Shown: positions 8,308 through 17,241, numbered from the stretch's first letter. The stretch: 64,000 nucleotides of DNA from JADJOM01 sp963817435 (GCA_963817435.1 CAWFNY010000001.1:186001-250000); one strand, 5' to 3'. Numbers and translations: made by a program. Notes: a model not told the origin generated them from the letters alone.

Positions 8308-9403
8308 ATGCGCATCCTCCATCTTGCCAAGTACTACTGGCCTCGTTCCGGCGGCATGGAACGGGTGGTTCAGGACCTCGCCGAGGGCGCAGCCGCGCTC
8401 GGACACGAGGTCTCGGTCGTCGCGGTCGAGAGCCGGGTCGGCGGCCGGGTGGGGCGCGCCAGCAGTCCACGGTCACGCGGGTCTTCTCGTTCGGGGCCCT
8501 CGGTTCCGAGGAGATCGCGCCGGGGTACCTCACCGCGGCGCGGCGCCGGGCCGACGTCATCCACCTGCACCATCCGCATCCGCTGGCCGATGTCGCGAGC
8601 CTGCTCGCGCAGCCGGCGGACGCCGCTGGTGGTCACCCAGCACATGGACGGCAAGCAGCCCGGCTACGGGCTGCTGGCGCGGGCGGTGCTGCGGCGGGCC
8701 GCGGCGATCGTGGTGCCGAGCCGGGCGCACATGGCGCTCTCGCAGGAGCTGCAGGGGTTCGAGAGCAAGACCGAGGTGATTCCGTTCGGGATCGACGAGA
8801 CCCGCTGGGCGGACCTGCCGCGGCGCCCGATGGACTCGCCGCCGCGCGCGCTGTTCATCGGCCGGCTGGTGAAGTTCAAGGGGCTGGACATCCTGCTGCG
8901 GGCGCTGGAGCGGGTGCCGGACCTGCGGCTGGACATCGTCGGGGGCGGCCCGGAGGGGCCGCGGCTCAAGACGCTGACCCAGGCGCTGGCGCTGGCCGAC
9001 CGGGTGCGCTTCTTCGGGGAGTATCCGGACGAAGACCTCCCCCGGCGCATGGCCGAGGCCGATTTCCTGGTGCTGCCGTCGATCACGGTGGATGAGATGT
9101 TCGGCCTGGTGGTGCTCGAGGCGATGGCGGCCGGGCGGCCGGTGGTGACCACGGCGGTGCCGACCGGTGTCCGCGAGGTCAACGTGCCTGGCGAGACCGG
9201 CCTCGAAGTGCCGGTGCACGATGTCCGTTCGCTGGCGGAAGCGCTGGACACCCTGGCCCACGACCCCTTCAAGCGGGAGACGATGGGGGAGGCGGGCCGG
9301 GCGCGGGTGGAGAAGTATTTTACCCGGCAGCTTGATGGCCGAGCGGCACATCGCGCTGTACGAGCGGGTGCAGGCCTACAATCAGGAAGTGCCGGGCCCT
9401 TAG
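8308..9403 (+). CDS. Glycosyltransferase family 4, with three frameshifts
   Basis: GT-B glycosyltransferase starting MRILHLAKYYWPRSGGMERVV, with FIGRLVKFKGLDILLRAL, LDIVGGGPEGPRL and the EX7E region VVLEAMAAGRPVVTTAVPTGVREV. The frame changes three times. Between about 8460 and 8620 the conserved sequence (STVTRVFSFGALGSEEIAPG, then ADVIHLHHPHPLADVAS) lies in another frame, and the first frame resumes at PLVVTQHMDGK; one base seems lost near 8450 and one G gained near 8615. Near 9332 an extra base separates KYFTRQ from LMAERHIALYERVQAYNQ, which ends at the TAG 9401-9403. Read straight through, the ORF stays open to 9432 with garbled segments. Its true stop lies inside the tRNA gene that follows. 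Confidence 0.8.
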
Positions 9404-9467
9404 CTCAGTCGGTTAGAGCAGTGGACTCATAATCCATAGGTCGCTGGTTCGAATCCAGCAGGGCCCA
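9394..9467 (+). tRNA. tRNA-Ile2, anticodon CAT (lysidine-modified)
   Basis: A 74-base cloverleaf: acceptor GGGCCCT pairs with AGGGCCC, D-stem GCTC/GAGC, anticodon stem GTGGA/TCCAT with loop CTCATAA (anticodon CAT), T-arm GCTGG-TTCGAAT-CCAGC, discriminator A; CCA is not encoded. The sequence closely resembles the minor isoleucine tRNA (E. coli ileX type) rather than elongator or initiator tRNA-Met, so C34 is expected to be converted to lysidine and read AUA. The 5' end overlaps the preceding glycosyltransferase stop by 10 bases, and the next start codon is only 8 bases downstream. Confidence 0.9.
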
Positions 9468-9475
9468 CTACCCCC

Positions 9476-10948
9476 ATGATCCGTTTCAACCATATCACCG
9501 GCAGCCTGGCCGGCACCTCCGCGGAGTACGACAAGCGGTCGATCCGCGTCGGCACCAGCGGCGACTGCGATGTCCGCTACGACCTCGAGCGCGATCCCGA
9601 GGTCGGGCGCTATCACGCGGCCGTGGTGATGAAGGAGAACGCCTATCACGTGCTCGACCTCGGCCAGGTGGGCGGGGTGTGGGTCAACGGCGAGCGGGTC
9701 CAGAGCCAGCCGCTCCGGGGCGGCGACCGGATCCGCTTCGGCGGCGAGGGGGGCCCCGAGGCGGAGGTGGCGATCGTCTTCGACGCCAACTACGACGCCG
9801 CGAAGGACGCCGCCCGGATGGTGGAGGCGTTCAAGGGGAAGACCCGGGAGACGTCCGCGATCCGGCTGGTGACCGCCGCGGCGGAACGGGTGGCGGAAGA
9901 GCGGGTCAAGGCGGGCGGCACCAAGTCCCGGCGCACGATGGAGGTGATGGCCAACACGATGCACGAGGTCGGCGACCTCATGCGGACCCAGACCCGCAAG
10001 CGCTGGGTGAAGATCGTGACCATCGTCGTGGGCGTGGCGGCGGTGATCATCGCCGGCCTCAGTATCACGCTGTACGTCAAGCAGCGGCAGATCAATCAGC
10101 TCCTCGATGCCAAGAGCCACTTCGACGACCAGATCAAGGCCATCCAGGTCCAGATGGATGCGACCCGGGACACCGCCCAGCTCGCGGTGCTCGAGCGGCA
10201 ACTGAACGAGAAGACGGCCAGCGCGGAGCTGACGCTGTCGAAGATCGCCAGCAAGGACCAGCAGAAGGCGGCGGAGGTGGCGGAGAGCGGTGACGAACTG
10301 GACCGCGAGATCCGCAACATCCTGAAGCAGTTCGACGCCGAAACCTATGCGGTGCCACCGATCTTCAAGGAGCGGGTCGCCTATCATATCGAGCAGCTCC
10401 GGAAGTCGGGACCGACGGCCCGGATCATCTACCGGCGCAAGGTGAAGTACTGGCCCCAGATCACGGCCGAGTTCAAGGCCCTGGAGCTGCCGGAGGCGAT
10501 GGCCTACGTGGCGTGGACCGAATCGCAGTTCGATCCGATGGCGAAGAGCGGGGCCGGGGCTCGCGGCATGTGGCAGATGACGCGGACCACCGCCCAGAGT
10601 CTCGGACTCAGGGTCGACGGCGCCGTCGACCAGCGCACCGATGTGTCGCTGCAGACCCGGGCCGCGACCAAGTACCTCGCCGGCCTGCTCGCCGAGTTCG
10701 GCGAGGATGCCTTCATGCTGGCCATGGCGAGCTACAACAAGGGCGAGAATGGTGTGCGGCGGGTGCTGCGGCAGGTCTCGCGGACCCCGGGCGGCTTCAA
10801 GAAGTCCAAGCGCGACTTCTGGCACCTCTACCGCCTGAAGCTCCTCCCCGAGGAGACCCGGGAGTACGTGCCGAAGATCCTCGCCGCCGCCATCGTCTGC
10901 AGCAACCCGCAGAAATACGGGCTGGTCGACTCCTCGAAGAGTCCCTGA
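9476..10948 (+). CDS. FHA domain - transmembrane - coiled coil - lytic transglycosylase fusion
   Basis: A membrane protein joining a cytoplasmic phosphothreonine-binding domain to a periplasmic peptidoglycan-cleaving domain. Residues 1-105 form an FHA domain (IRVGTSGDCDVRYDLERD, GRYHAAV, GGVWVNGERV). One membrane helix (IVTIVVGVAAVIIAGLSITL) lies at about 179-200. Residues 205-285 are a charged coiled coil. The SLT domain follows with catalytic Glu349 in AWTESQFDP, then GARGMWQMT and ASYNKGENGVRR. The start is fixed by the FHA fold; it lies 8 bases after the tRNA with no Shine-Dalgarno site. A plausible role is phosphorylation-controlled wall remodelling, since the window also encodes a Ser/Thr kinase; that link is inference. 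Confidence 0.88.
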   Translation: MIRFNHITGSLAGTSAEYDKRSIRVGTSGDCDVRYDLERDPEVGRYHAAVVMKENAYHVLDLGQVGGVWVNGERVQSQPLRGGDRIRFGGEGGPEAEVAIVFDANYDAAKDAARMVEAFKGKTRETSAIRLVTAAAERVAEERVKAGGTKSRRTMEVMANTMHEVGDLMRTQTRKRWVKIVTIVVGVAAVIIAGLSITLYVKQRQINQLLDAKSHFDDQIKAIQVQMDATRDTAQLAVLERQLNEKTASAELTLSKIASKDQQKAAEVAESGDELDREIRNILKQFDAETYAVPPIFKERVAYHIEQLRKSGPTARIIYRRKVKYWPQITAEFKALELPEAMAYVAWTESQFDPMAKSGAGARGMWQMTRTTAQSLGLRVDGAVDQRTDVSLQTRAATKYLAGLLAEFGEDAFMLAMASYNKGENGVRRVLRQVSRTPGGFKKSKRDFWHLYRLKLLPEETREYVPKILAAAIVCSNPQKYGLVDSSKSP

Positions 10949-11032
10949 CACGGAGGCCCCGGGCCGGATCCGCCTCCATCCTGCTCCATCAGAGGAGCGA
11001 GAGAATGAGGGCGGATGGCGGGGGCAGGGGCT

Positions 11033-11050
11033 CATGACAGGACTGTCATG
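11033..11050. promoter_or_regulatory. Perfect inverted repeat upstream of lipoprotein gene, possible operator
   Basis: CATGACAG and CTGTCATG face each other across 2 bases, about 140 bases before the lipoprotein start at 11192 in a 243-base gene-free gap. The size and symmetry suit a dimeric regulator site. No regulator gene is adjacent, and it is not followed by a T-run, so a terminator is less likely. Confidence 0.35.
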
Positions 11051-11191
11051 TGCCTGTGTGAGTCAGGTCACTTCCGTCTAGATTCCAGCCGTATAGCATT
11101 CGTGCACCTTGCGGGCGGTGGTTGTCTTCGCGCCCGCTTGTGCGGGACCATGATGGTGCCCGCGCTCAGGACCCCAGTCGGAGGTGTGGTG

Positions 11192-12103
11192 ATGCGCCGT
11201 ACCCTGTGGATCGTTCCGCTCGTGCTCGCGATGGCCTGCAACCAGCACAAGGAAGAGCTTACCAAGGCTCTGGCCGACGCGCAGTCGCTGGCAGCGGAGA
11301 AGGACAGCCTGATCACCGAGGTTCTCGAGACCTCGAAGTTCGTCAACGGCGTGAACGAGGAGCTGGCCAAGGCGCGCACGGCGCTGGTCACCAACGCCAC
11401 GACGAGCGATGCCGGGACTCCCGCCGAGCGGGATCGTGCGGCTCGCACCGCCGCGCTCGATCGGGTCCAGGCGCTGGTGTCCCGCCTCAATGAGACCGAG
11501 CAGCGCCTCGAGCAGAGCACCCAGCGCGCGCGGTCGCTCTCCGGCCGGAACACCTCCCTGCTGCGCCAGATCGAGGAGTACAAGACCAGCATCGACAGCC
11601 TGCAGGCGAGCGCGCAGCGCACCGAGCTCGAGCTCCGCTCGGTGATCGACTCGCAGTCGGTGCAGATCGCCGGGCTCAACCAGCAGCTCGACACCGCCCG
11701 CACCGTCAATGCCCAGCTGACGACCGAGAAGACGGCGCTCATCGACACCGTCACCAACCTCACCCAGTACAAGAACACGGTGTACTACATCACCGGCACC
11801 GAGCAGGAACTGCTCGCCAAGGGTGTGGTGGTCAAGGAAGGCCACAAGTTCCTGTTCTTCGGCGGCAAGCAGCTCCACCCGGCCCGCAGCCTCGACGCCT
11901 CCAAGTTCACGGCGATCGACAAGTCGGCCGCCACGAGCATCGACCTGCCCGCCAACCACGAGTACAAGGTGGTGTCGCGCCAGGATCTTGCCTACGCCGA
12001 CAGCACTGGCGTCAAGGATGGCAAGCTCGTCGGTCAGTTGCACATCAATCAGCCCGAGGAATTCTGGGCGGGCTCGAAGTTCCTGATCCTGGTCCAGAAC
12101 TAG
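11192..12103 (+). CDS. Coiled-coil lipoprotein, function unknown
   Basis: Predicted periplasmic lipoprotein. The start MRRTLWIVPLVLAMACNQ ends in a lipobox (LAMAC, lipidated Cys16); GGAGGTG about 6-12 bases before the ATG at 11192 supports this start over longer in-frame ones. Residues 20-235 are strongly heptad-like coiled coil rich in Gln, Ala and Glu. Residues 240-303 form a compact domain (YITGTEQELLAKGVVVKEG, then LFFGGKQLHPARSLD) that ends with a hydrophobic strand FLILVQN. I recognise no named family. A coiled-coil spacer on a lipid anchor suggests an envelope-bridging role. A strong terminator follows. Confidence 0.8.
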   Translation: MRRTLWIVPLVLAMACNQHKEELTKALADAQSLAAEKDSLITEVLETSKFVNGVNEELAKARTALVTNATTSDAGTPAERDRAARTAALDRVQALVSRLNETEQRLEQSTQRARSLSGRNTSLLRQIEEYKTSIDSLQASAQRTELELRSVIDSQSVQIAGLNQQLDTARTVNAQLTTEKTALIDTVTNLTQYKNTVYYITGTEQELLAKGVVVKEGHKFLFFGGKQLHPARSLDASKFTAIDKSAATSIDLPANHEYKVVSRQDLAYADSTGVKDGKLVGQLHINQPEEFWAGSKFLILVQN

Positions 12104-12136
12104 GTCACCGACCAGGCATCATCCGCTACCACGCGA

Positions 12137-12164
12137 CGGGCGGCCCTGACGGGCCGCCCGTTTG
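12137..12164 (+). terminator. Rho-independent terminator after lipoprotein gene
   Basis: Perfect 10-bp stem CGGGCGGCCC / GGGCCGCCCG with a TGAC loop, followed by GTTTGCCGTT, 34 bases after the lipoprotein stop. Confidence 0.8.
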
Positions 12165-12319
12165 CCGTTCCACCCCCGGGGCCTCAATCCGCCTTCATGA
12201 GAATGGTCATGGTGGGTTCATGCTGTGCGGGATAACCTTCCCCGGCGCGGGTGGATGCCGCGTGCGTGGCGCAGGGCGCCTCGCCGTCAGGCGGCGCATT
12301 CCCGGAACCGGAGCCAGTC

Positions 12320-12808
12320 ATGGATCTCTCTCAGGCACATCTGCATCTGATGCTCAACCACATTCCCGTCGTTGGTGCCGGGGTCGTCCTCCTGTTCATG
12401 ATCGCCGGCATGCTCAGGAAGTCCCGTGACCTGACGAGAACGGCCATGGTACTGGGCGCCCTGGTCGCGGTCTCCGCGCCGATCGTCAAGGAGACGGGGG
12501 AGGGCGCGGAGGACCAGGTCAAGCAGGCGGCGTGGTTCCACGACAGCCTGCTCGAGGAGCATGAGGAGCGCGCCGACAAGGCGACGGTGGTACTGGTGCT
12601 GGCCGGGGTGATCGGCGCGGTGGGCGTGTTTCTGTCGCGCGGTGGCCGGCCGGAGCAGCCGGTGGTTACCTATGCCTTCACGGTGTTTCTCGCCACAGCG
12701 ACGGGGCTGATGGCATGGACGGCGCTGGCGGGCGGCGAGATCCGCCACGACGAGATCCGGCCGGGGGTGGTTCTGCCTGCCAACACCGGGGTCCCTGACA
12801 AGGAGTGA
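12320..12808 (+). CDS. Small four-helix membrane protein (DUF2231-like)
   Basis: A 163-residue inner-membrane protein with about four helices: residues 15-33, 40-55, 90-107 and 118-135. It opens MDLSQAHLHLMLNHIPVVG; the His-rich start followed by a hydrophobic helix resembles DUF2231-type proteins, some of which accompany redox or cytochrome modules, but the match is by style only. The ATG at 12320 is preferred over an upstream in-frame ATG at 12251 because the extra N-terminus is unconserved in character and the helix pattern begins here. It starts the stress-related block and is 87 bases ahead of the VIT-family gene on the same strand. Confidence 0.7.
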   Translation: MDLSQAHLHLMLNHIPVVGAGVVLLFMIAGMLRKSRDLTRTAMVLGALVAVSAPIVKETGEGAEDQVKQAAWFHDSLLEEHEERADKATVVLVLAGVIGAVGVFLSRGGRPEQPVVTYAFTVFLATATGLMAWTALAGGEIRHDEIRPGVVLPANTGVPDKE

Positions 12809-12895
12809 GCGCAGGGCGCGGTGCCGGTCCGGGTCAGGATGCAGCTTGTCCAAGCCCGGGCGCCGCGCTCCGGTCCAATCTGTGGAGAGTCAGCT

Positions 12896-13591
12896 ATGCG
12901 TGCCCTGCATATCGAGAAGCATCGTACCGACCGCATCGGCTGGCTCCGTGCGGCGGTACTCGGCGCGAATGACGGTGTGGTGTCGACCGCCAGTCTGGTG
13001 CTCGGTGTGGCCGCCGCGCACGCGACGCATGCCGACATCCTCGTGGCCGGCGTGGCCGGGCTGGTCGCCGGGGCGATGTCGATGGCAGCCGGCGAATACG
13101 TCTCGGTCAGCTCGCAGGCGGATACCGAGGGCGCCGACATCAGGCGTGAACGCAGTGAACTCGCGACAGATCCGGTCGGGGAACATGCGGAGCTGGCGGG
13201 TATCTACGTCGGGCGCGGGCTGACCCCCGATCTCGCCGCCCAGGTCGCCACCCAGTTGATGGCGCACGACGCCCTCGGCGCGCACACCCGCGATGAACTC
13301 GGGATCTCCGAGACCCTCGCCGCGCGCCCGATTCAGGCGGCCCTCGCCTCGGCCGGAAGCTTCGCCGTCGGCGCCGTGCTCCCGCTCGCGGTGGTGTGGC
13401 TGACGCCGACGGGTGCACTGATCGGCGTCGTGGCCGGCAGCGCACTCCTCTTCCTGGCGCTGCTGGGCGTGGTGGCCGCGAAGACGGGCGGCGCCCCGGT
13501 GCTGCTCGGGGCCTGGCGGGTCACCTTCTGGGGCGCGCTCGCGATGGCGCTGACCTCCGGCGTCGGTGCGCTCTTCGGCGCCGTGGGGTGA
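12896..13591 (+). CDS. VIT1/CCC1 family membrane transporter (iron/manganese type)
   Basis: Predicted metal-ion transporter of the VIT family. Start MRALHIEKHRTDRIGWLRAAVLGANDGVVS carries the family motif GANDGVVSTASLVLGVAAA; GAGAG precedes the ATG at 12896. The GAMSMAAGEYVSVSSQADTE segment that follows is the family's second signature, with the Met and Glu residues used in metal transfer. Three further hydrophobic helices fill residues 150-230. About 231 residues, the usual size. Family members move Fe2+ or Mn2+ out of the cytoplasm; direction and metal here are inferred. It lies between two envelope genes in the stress block. Confidence 0.88.
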   Translation: MRALHIEKHRTDRIGWLRAAVLGANDGVVSTASLVLGVAAAHATHADILVAGVAGLVAGAMSMAAGEYVSVSSQADTEGADIRRERSELATDPVGEHAELAGIYVGRGLTPDLAAQVATQLMAHDALGAHTRDELGISETLAARPIQAALASAGSFAVGAVLPLAVVWLTPTGALIGVVAGSALLFLALLGVVAAKTGGAPVLLGAWRVTFWGALAMALTSGVGALFGAVG

Positions 13592-13698
13592 GCGAGAAGG
13601 ATCGTCCGAGACCGTGAGCCAGAATGTCTGCTTGACGTGCACCGGATCTCGCCCCAAGCTGCATGCGCAGGCTCCCGATTCCCCTCACGGAGTAGCCC

Positions 13699-14565
13699 AT
13701 GCCCCTCGCGCGCGCGCTTCCGATTTCCGCTTGCTGTCTGACCGCGTTGACCCTCGCTGGATGCCAACCGAAGGAATCGGCCCACCCCGCAACGGATGCG
13801 GCCGCCACCACACCGGCGACGGAAGGCCCAACCGTCCTTAGGGTGACGGCATCGGACTATTCCTTCGATGCGCCCGACCAGATCTCCGCCGGTCTCACGA
13901 CCATTCGGCTCATCAACAAGGGACCCTCGCTGCACCATGTCGAACTGGTCAGACTCGACCAGGGAAAGACGCTGCCCGACTTTCTCGCGGCGCTCAAGGC
14001 CGGTGGGCCTCCCCCGAGCTGGGCCAGCATGATCGGCGGCCCGAATGTGCCCGAGTTCGGCGACAGCAGCACGGCGATCATCTCCCTGGATCCCGGCAGC
14101 TATGCGATGATCTGCGTGATTCCCGGGGCCGACGGCATGCCGCACGTCATGAAGGGCATGGCGCACCTGATCACCGTGACCGGCCCAGCCCGGGTCTCGC
14201 CCGAGCCCACGGCGGACATGTCCGTGAAACTGGTGGATTACGACTTCCAGTTTTCGCAGCCACTCACCGCGGGTCACCACATGATCCGGGTGGAAAATGC
14301 GGGGCAGCAGGTGCACGAGATGGTCATCGTGCGCCTGGAAAGCGGGAAGAAGGTCGAGGACGTCGCGGCCTGGGCCGCCAAGATGGCCGGTCCGCCGCCC
14401 GGCGCGGTGCACGGCGGCGTCTCCGGGATCATGCCGGGCGAGCACATGTTCATCGAGGCGGATCTGACCCCGGGCGACTACGGGCTGCTCTGCTTCTTTC
14501 CCGACATCCACGACGGCAAGCCGCACCTGGCGCACGGCATGATGAAGACGATCAAAGTCTCCTGA
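13699..14565 (+). CDS. Lipoprotein with two cupredoxin-like domains
   Basis: Predicted exported lipoprotein of 288 residues. Signal peptide and lipobox: ALPISACCLTALTLAGCQP, lipidated Cys near residue 22. Two tandem beta-sandwich domains follow (about 45-160 and 170-288) with parallel layout: a DYSFDAPDQI or DYDFQFSQPL strand, a His in LHHVELV or QVHEMVI, and a C-terminal loop with Cys, His and Met (YAMICVIPGADGMPHVMKGM; YGLLCFFPDIHDGKPHLAHGM). These match type-1 copper ligands in order, though an insertion of about 35 residues after the first His is longer than usual. Function could be copper binding or electron transfer in the periplasm. It converges with the hydrolase gene. Confidence 0.78.
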   Translation: MPLARALPISACCLTALTLAGCQPKESAHPATDAAATTPATEGPTVLRVTASDYSFDAPDQISAGLTTIRLINKGPSLHHVELVRLDQGKTLPDFLAALKAGGPPPSWASMIGGPNVPEFGDSSTAIISLDPGSYAMICVIPGADGMPHVMKGMAHLITVTGPARVSPEPTADMSVKLVDYDFQFSQPLTAGHHMIRVENAGQQVHEMVIVRLESGKKVEDVAAWAAKMAGPPPGAVHGGVSGIMPGEHMFIEADLTPGDYGLLCFFPDIHDGKPHLAHGMMKTIKVS

Positions 14566-14579
14566 CGGATGCCACGCCC

Positions 14580-14607
14580 GGCTGAGCGGGTTCCGGCACG
14601 CTCAGCC
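14580..14607. terminator. Inverted repeat between convergent genes
   Basis: Perfect 9-bp stem GGCTGAGCG / CGCTCAGCC with a 10-base loop. It covers the stop codon of the reverse-strand hydrolase gene and starts 14 bases after the cupredoxin gene. No T-run on either side, so terminator function is uncertain. Confidence 0.45.
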
Positions 14608-15273
14608 GTGCGCTGGTGTGGGCATCGGCAGGTAGTGGGCGAACCAGTCGCGCGCCAGGTGGCTGGCGGCCTCGAGCGCCCCCGGCTCCTCGAAGAGATG
14701 GGTCGCTCCCGGCACCACGGCCAGCCGCTTCGGGCAGAGGAGCTGGTCGAGCGCGAGGCGGTTCAGCCCGAGGACCGCGGTATCGAGTCCGCCGACGATG
14801 AGCAGGGTCGGAGTGCGGACCTCCGCGAGGTAGTCGCGCGCCAGATCCGGCCGGCCGCCGCGCGAGACCACGGCGTGGACGCGGTCCCCCGCCTTGGCGG
14901 CAGCGATCAGTGCGGCTCCGGCACCGGTGCTCGCCCCGAAGTATCCCAGCCGCAAGTCCCGGGTATCGGGTTCCTTCGTGAGCCAGCCGGTGGCGGCCAG
15001 AAGGCGGTCGGCAAGCAGGCTCATGTCGAACACATTCGCCCGGGTCTCGCTCTCCGCTTCGGTCAGCAAATCGAAGAGCAGTGTGCCGATACCCGCCTGA
15101 TGCAGGTCCGCCGCAACCATCTGATTCCGCGGACTGAGCCTGCTGCTCCCGCTGCCGTGCGCAAAGGCGACCAGACCGATGGCCTGCTGCGGGAGCGTGA
15201 GCTCACCCGGGAGCATCACGCGATCCGCGGGGATCTCCACCTGCCGTACCTGCACCTGGATTGTCTGCATCAT
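14602..15273 (-). CDS. Alpha/beta hydrolase, dienelactone-hydrolase-like
   Basis: Serine hydrolase of unknown substrate, 223 residues, no signal peptide, so cytoplasmic. Oxyanion region AFAHGSGSSRLSPRN near residue 37; nucleophile motif GASTG in LGYFGASTGAGAAL; acid in LIVGGLDTAVL; catalytic His in VPGATHLFEEPG. Such hydrolases often sit beside phosphoribosyltransferase genes, sometimes fused to them, and here one lies two genes upstream. It starts 2 bases after the ftsH stop, as the last gene of the BON - phosphoribosyltransferase - ftsH - hydrolase operon. Confidence 0.85.
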   Translation of the reverse strand: MMQTIQVQVRQVEIPADRVMLPGELTLPQQAIGLVAFAHGSGSSRLSPRNQMVAADLHQAGIGTLLFDLLTEAESETRANVFDMSLLADRLLAATGWLTKEPDTRDLRLGYFGASTGAGAALIAAAKAGDRVHAVVSRGGRPDLARDYLAEVRTPTLLIVGGLDTAVLGLNRLALDQLLCPKRLAVVPGATHLFEEPGALEAASHLARDWFAHYLPMPTPAHG

Positions 15274-15275
15274 GG

Positions 15276-17241
15276 TCAGCTCCCTTGGTGCACTACCTGC
15301 TTCGCTATCGGGGAATTCGGCAGCTCCGCCGGCCCTCGGGGCGGGGTGTTGCCGAGTGAAGTTGTGGCCTCAGCCGCGCCGCTCTGTGCCGGAGCCGGTG
15401 CCGGGGTGAGCATGGCCCGCAGCTCCTCGCCGGTCAGGGTCTCGCGCTGGATCAGTTCCCGGCCGATCCGCTCGAGCTCGGCGAGGTGTCCGGTGAGGAT
15501 CTCGCGGGCGCGGGCATATGCTTCCTCGATGACGCGCCGCGTTTCCATGTCGATCTCGCGGGCGGTTTCTTCGCTGTAGTCGCGCTCCTCACTCCCGAAA
15601 TCACCGAGGAAACGAAGGCCCGTCGGTCGCCCATAGGCGATCGGGCCCAGTCGCTCGCTCATGCCGAAGCGGGTGACCATCTGGTGGGCCAGCTCCGTCG
15701 CCTTCTCGAGGTCATCCGCCGCTCCCGTCGAGACGACGCCGCCAAAGATCGAGCTCCTCGGCGGTCCGGCCGCCGAGCATCACGGCGAGGCGATCCTCGA
15801 TCTCGTGCGTTGTCATGAGGTAGCGCTCCTCGGTGGGCAACTGGAGCGTGTGGCCGAGCGCCCCGATCGAACGCGGAATGATCGATACCCGGTGGACCGG
15901 GCTCGCCTGATCGAGATGGACCGCGACCAGGGCGTGGCCGGTCTCATGGAAGGCCACCCGCTCCTTCTCCCCCGAGGTCATGACCCGGCTCTTCTTCGCG
16001 AGACCGAGGATGACGCGGTCGATCGCCTCCTCGAGGTCCCGGGTCGCGACCGCCTCCGCGCCCCGTCGTGCCGCGAGCAGCGCCGCCTCATTGACCACGT
16101 TGGCCAGATCGGCGCCGACCATGCCGGGCGTGCGTCCGGCGATCACCTTCCAGTCGACCTCCGGCAGCGACTGCACCTTCCGGGCGTGGACCCGCAGGAT
16201 GGCTTCCCGGCCCGCGATGTCCGGGCGGTCGATGACGATCTGACGGTCGAATCGTCCCGGGCGCACGAGTGCCGCATCCAGCGTCTCCGGGGCGTTGGTG
16301 GCCGCCAGGACGATGACGGCATCGGAATGGGAGAAACCGTCCATCTCGGCCAGGAGCTGCCCGAGCGTCTGCTCCCGCTCCTCGTTGCTGTAGAGGATGC
16401 CGCGCCCGGTCGCGCGGCTCTTGCCGATGGCATCGAGCTCGTCGATGAAGATGATGCAGGGGGCGCGCTGCTTGGCCTGCGCGAAGAGGTCTCGCACCCG
16501 GGCGGCGCCCACGCCGACGAACATCTCGACGAACTCCGAGCCGGAGATCGAGAAGAACGGGACGCCGGCTTCGCCGGCGACGGCGCGGGCCAGCAGCGTC
16601 TTTCCCGTGCCGGGTGGACCGACCAGGAGGACGCCTCGCGGGATGTGCCCACCGAGCTTCTGATACCGTCCGGGATTCTTCAGGAAATCGACCACTTCGA
16701 CGAGTTCGGCCCGGGCCTCGTCAACGCCGGCGACGTCCGCGAACGTCACCCCGATCTGCGCGGACTGGTCGTAGATCTTCGCCTTGTTGGTGCCGAACGT
16801 CAGGGCACCGCCAGGGCCGCGCGCCATGCGCCGGAAGGTCCAGCGATAGAGGAGCGCCAGCACGCCGAGCGGCAGCAGCCAGGTCAGGAGCACGTCATAC
16901 CACGCCGAGGTGTGCTCGAGCGCGCCGGTGACGCTGACTCCGTGGGCGGCGAAGTCGTCCAGCAGCGGCTGGTCGTCCATGCCGGGGATTCTGGTCGCGG
17001 CGATGACGCCCGGCGGGTGATCGGTCGCTCCTGGCTGGCGCTTGAGCACGCCGGTCAGCCGAGTCTCGGACACCTGCGCCTCCGCCACGCTGTCGGCGCG
17101 GACCAGCGCGACGAAGCTAGTGTATGAAAGCTCCCTGACCTCCGGGCCCGCGAGCAGCAAGCGAAGCAACGACACGATGACCACAGCGCCGACGGCATAA
17201 GCGAGGGAGAGGACCCACTGGCGCTTCGTATTCCTGTCCAT
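15276..17241 (-). CDS. ftsH: ATP-dependent zinc metalloprotease FtsH, frameshifted near 15750
   Basis: Membrane-anchored AAA+ protease for quality control of membrane and regulatory proteins. Segment 15712-17241 gives residues 1-509: N-terminal helix, periplasmic domain, second helix (VLLTWLLPLGVLALLYRW), Walker A GPPGTGKT, Walker B IIFIDELDAIG, second region of homology, and zinc motif HETGH. After GGRTAEEL the frame breaks: the expected IFGGVVSTGAADDLEKATEL lies in another frame that continues to the stop at 15276. One extra G near 15750 explains this. The third zinc ligand should be the Asp of AADDLEK, just past the shift, so a real shift would inactivate the protease. Sequencing error is at least as likely. 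Third gene of a four-gene operon. Confidence 0.88.

Noticed and set aside
9421..9440. Reading the CAT tRNA as tRNA-Met
   Set aside because: Acceptor, D- and T-arm sequence closely match the minor isoleucine tRNA type, not elongator or initiator Met tRNA.
9413..11035. Reverse-strand ORF of 540 codons opposite the FHA/SLT gene
   Set aside because: Runs through the tRNA and a well-supported forward gene; no domain.
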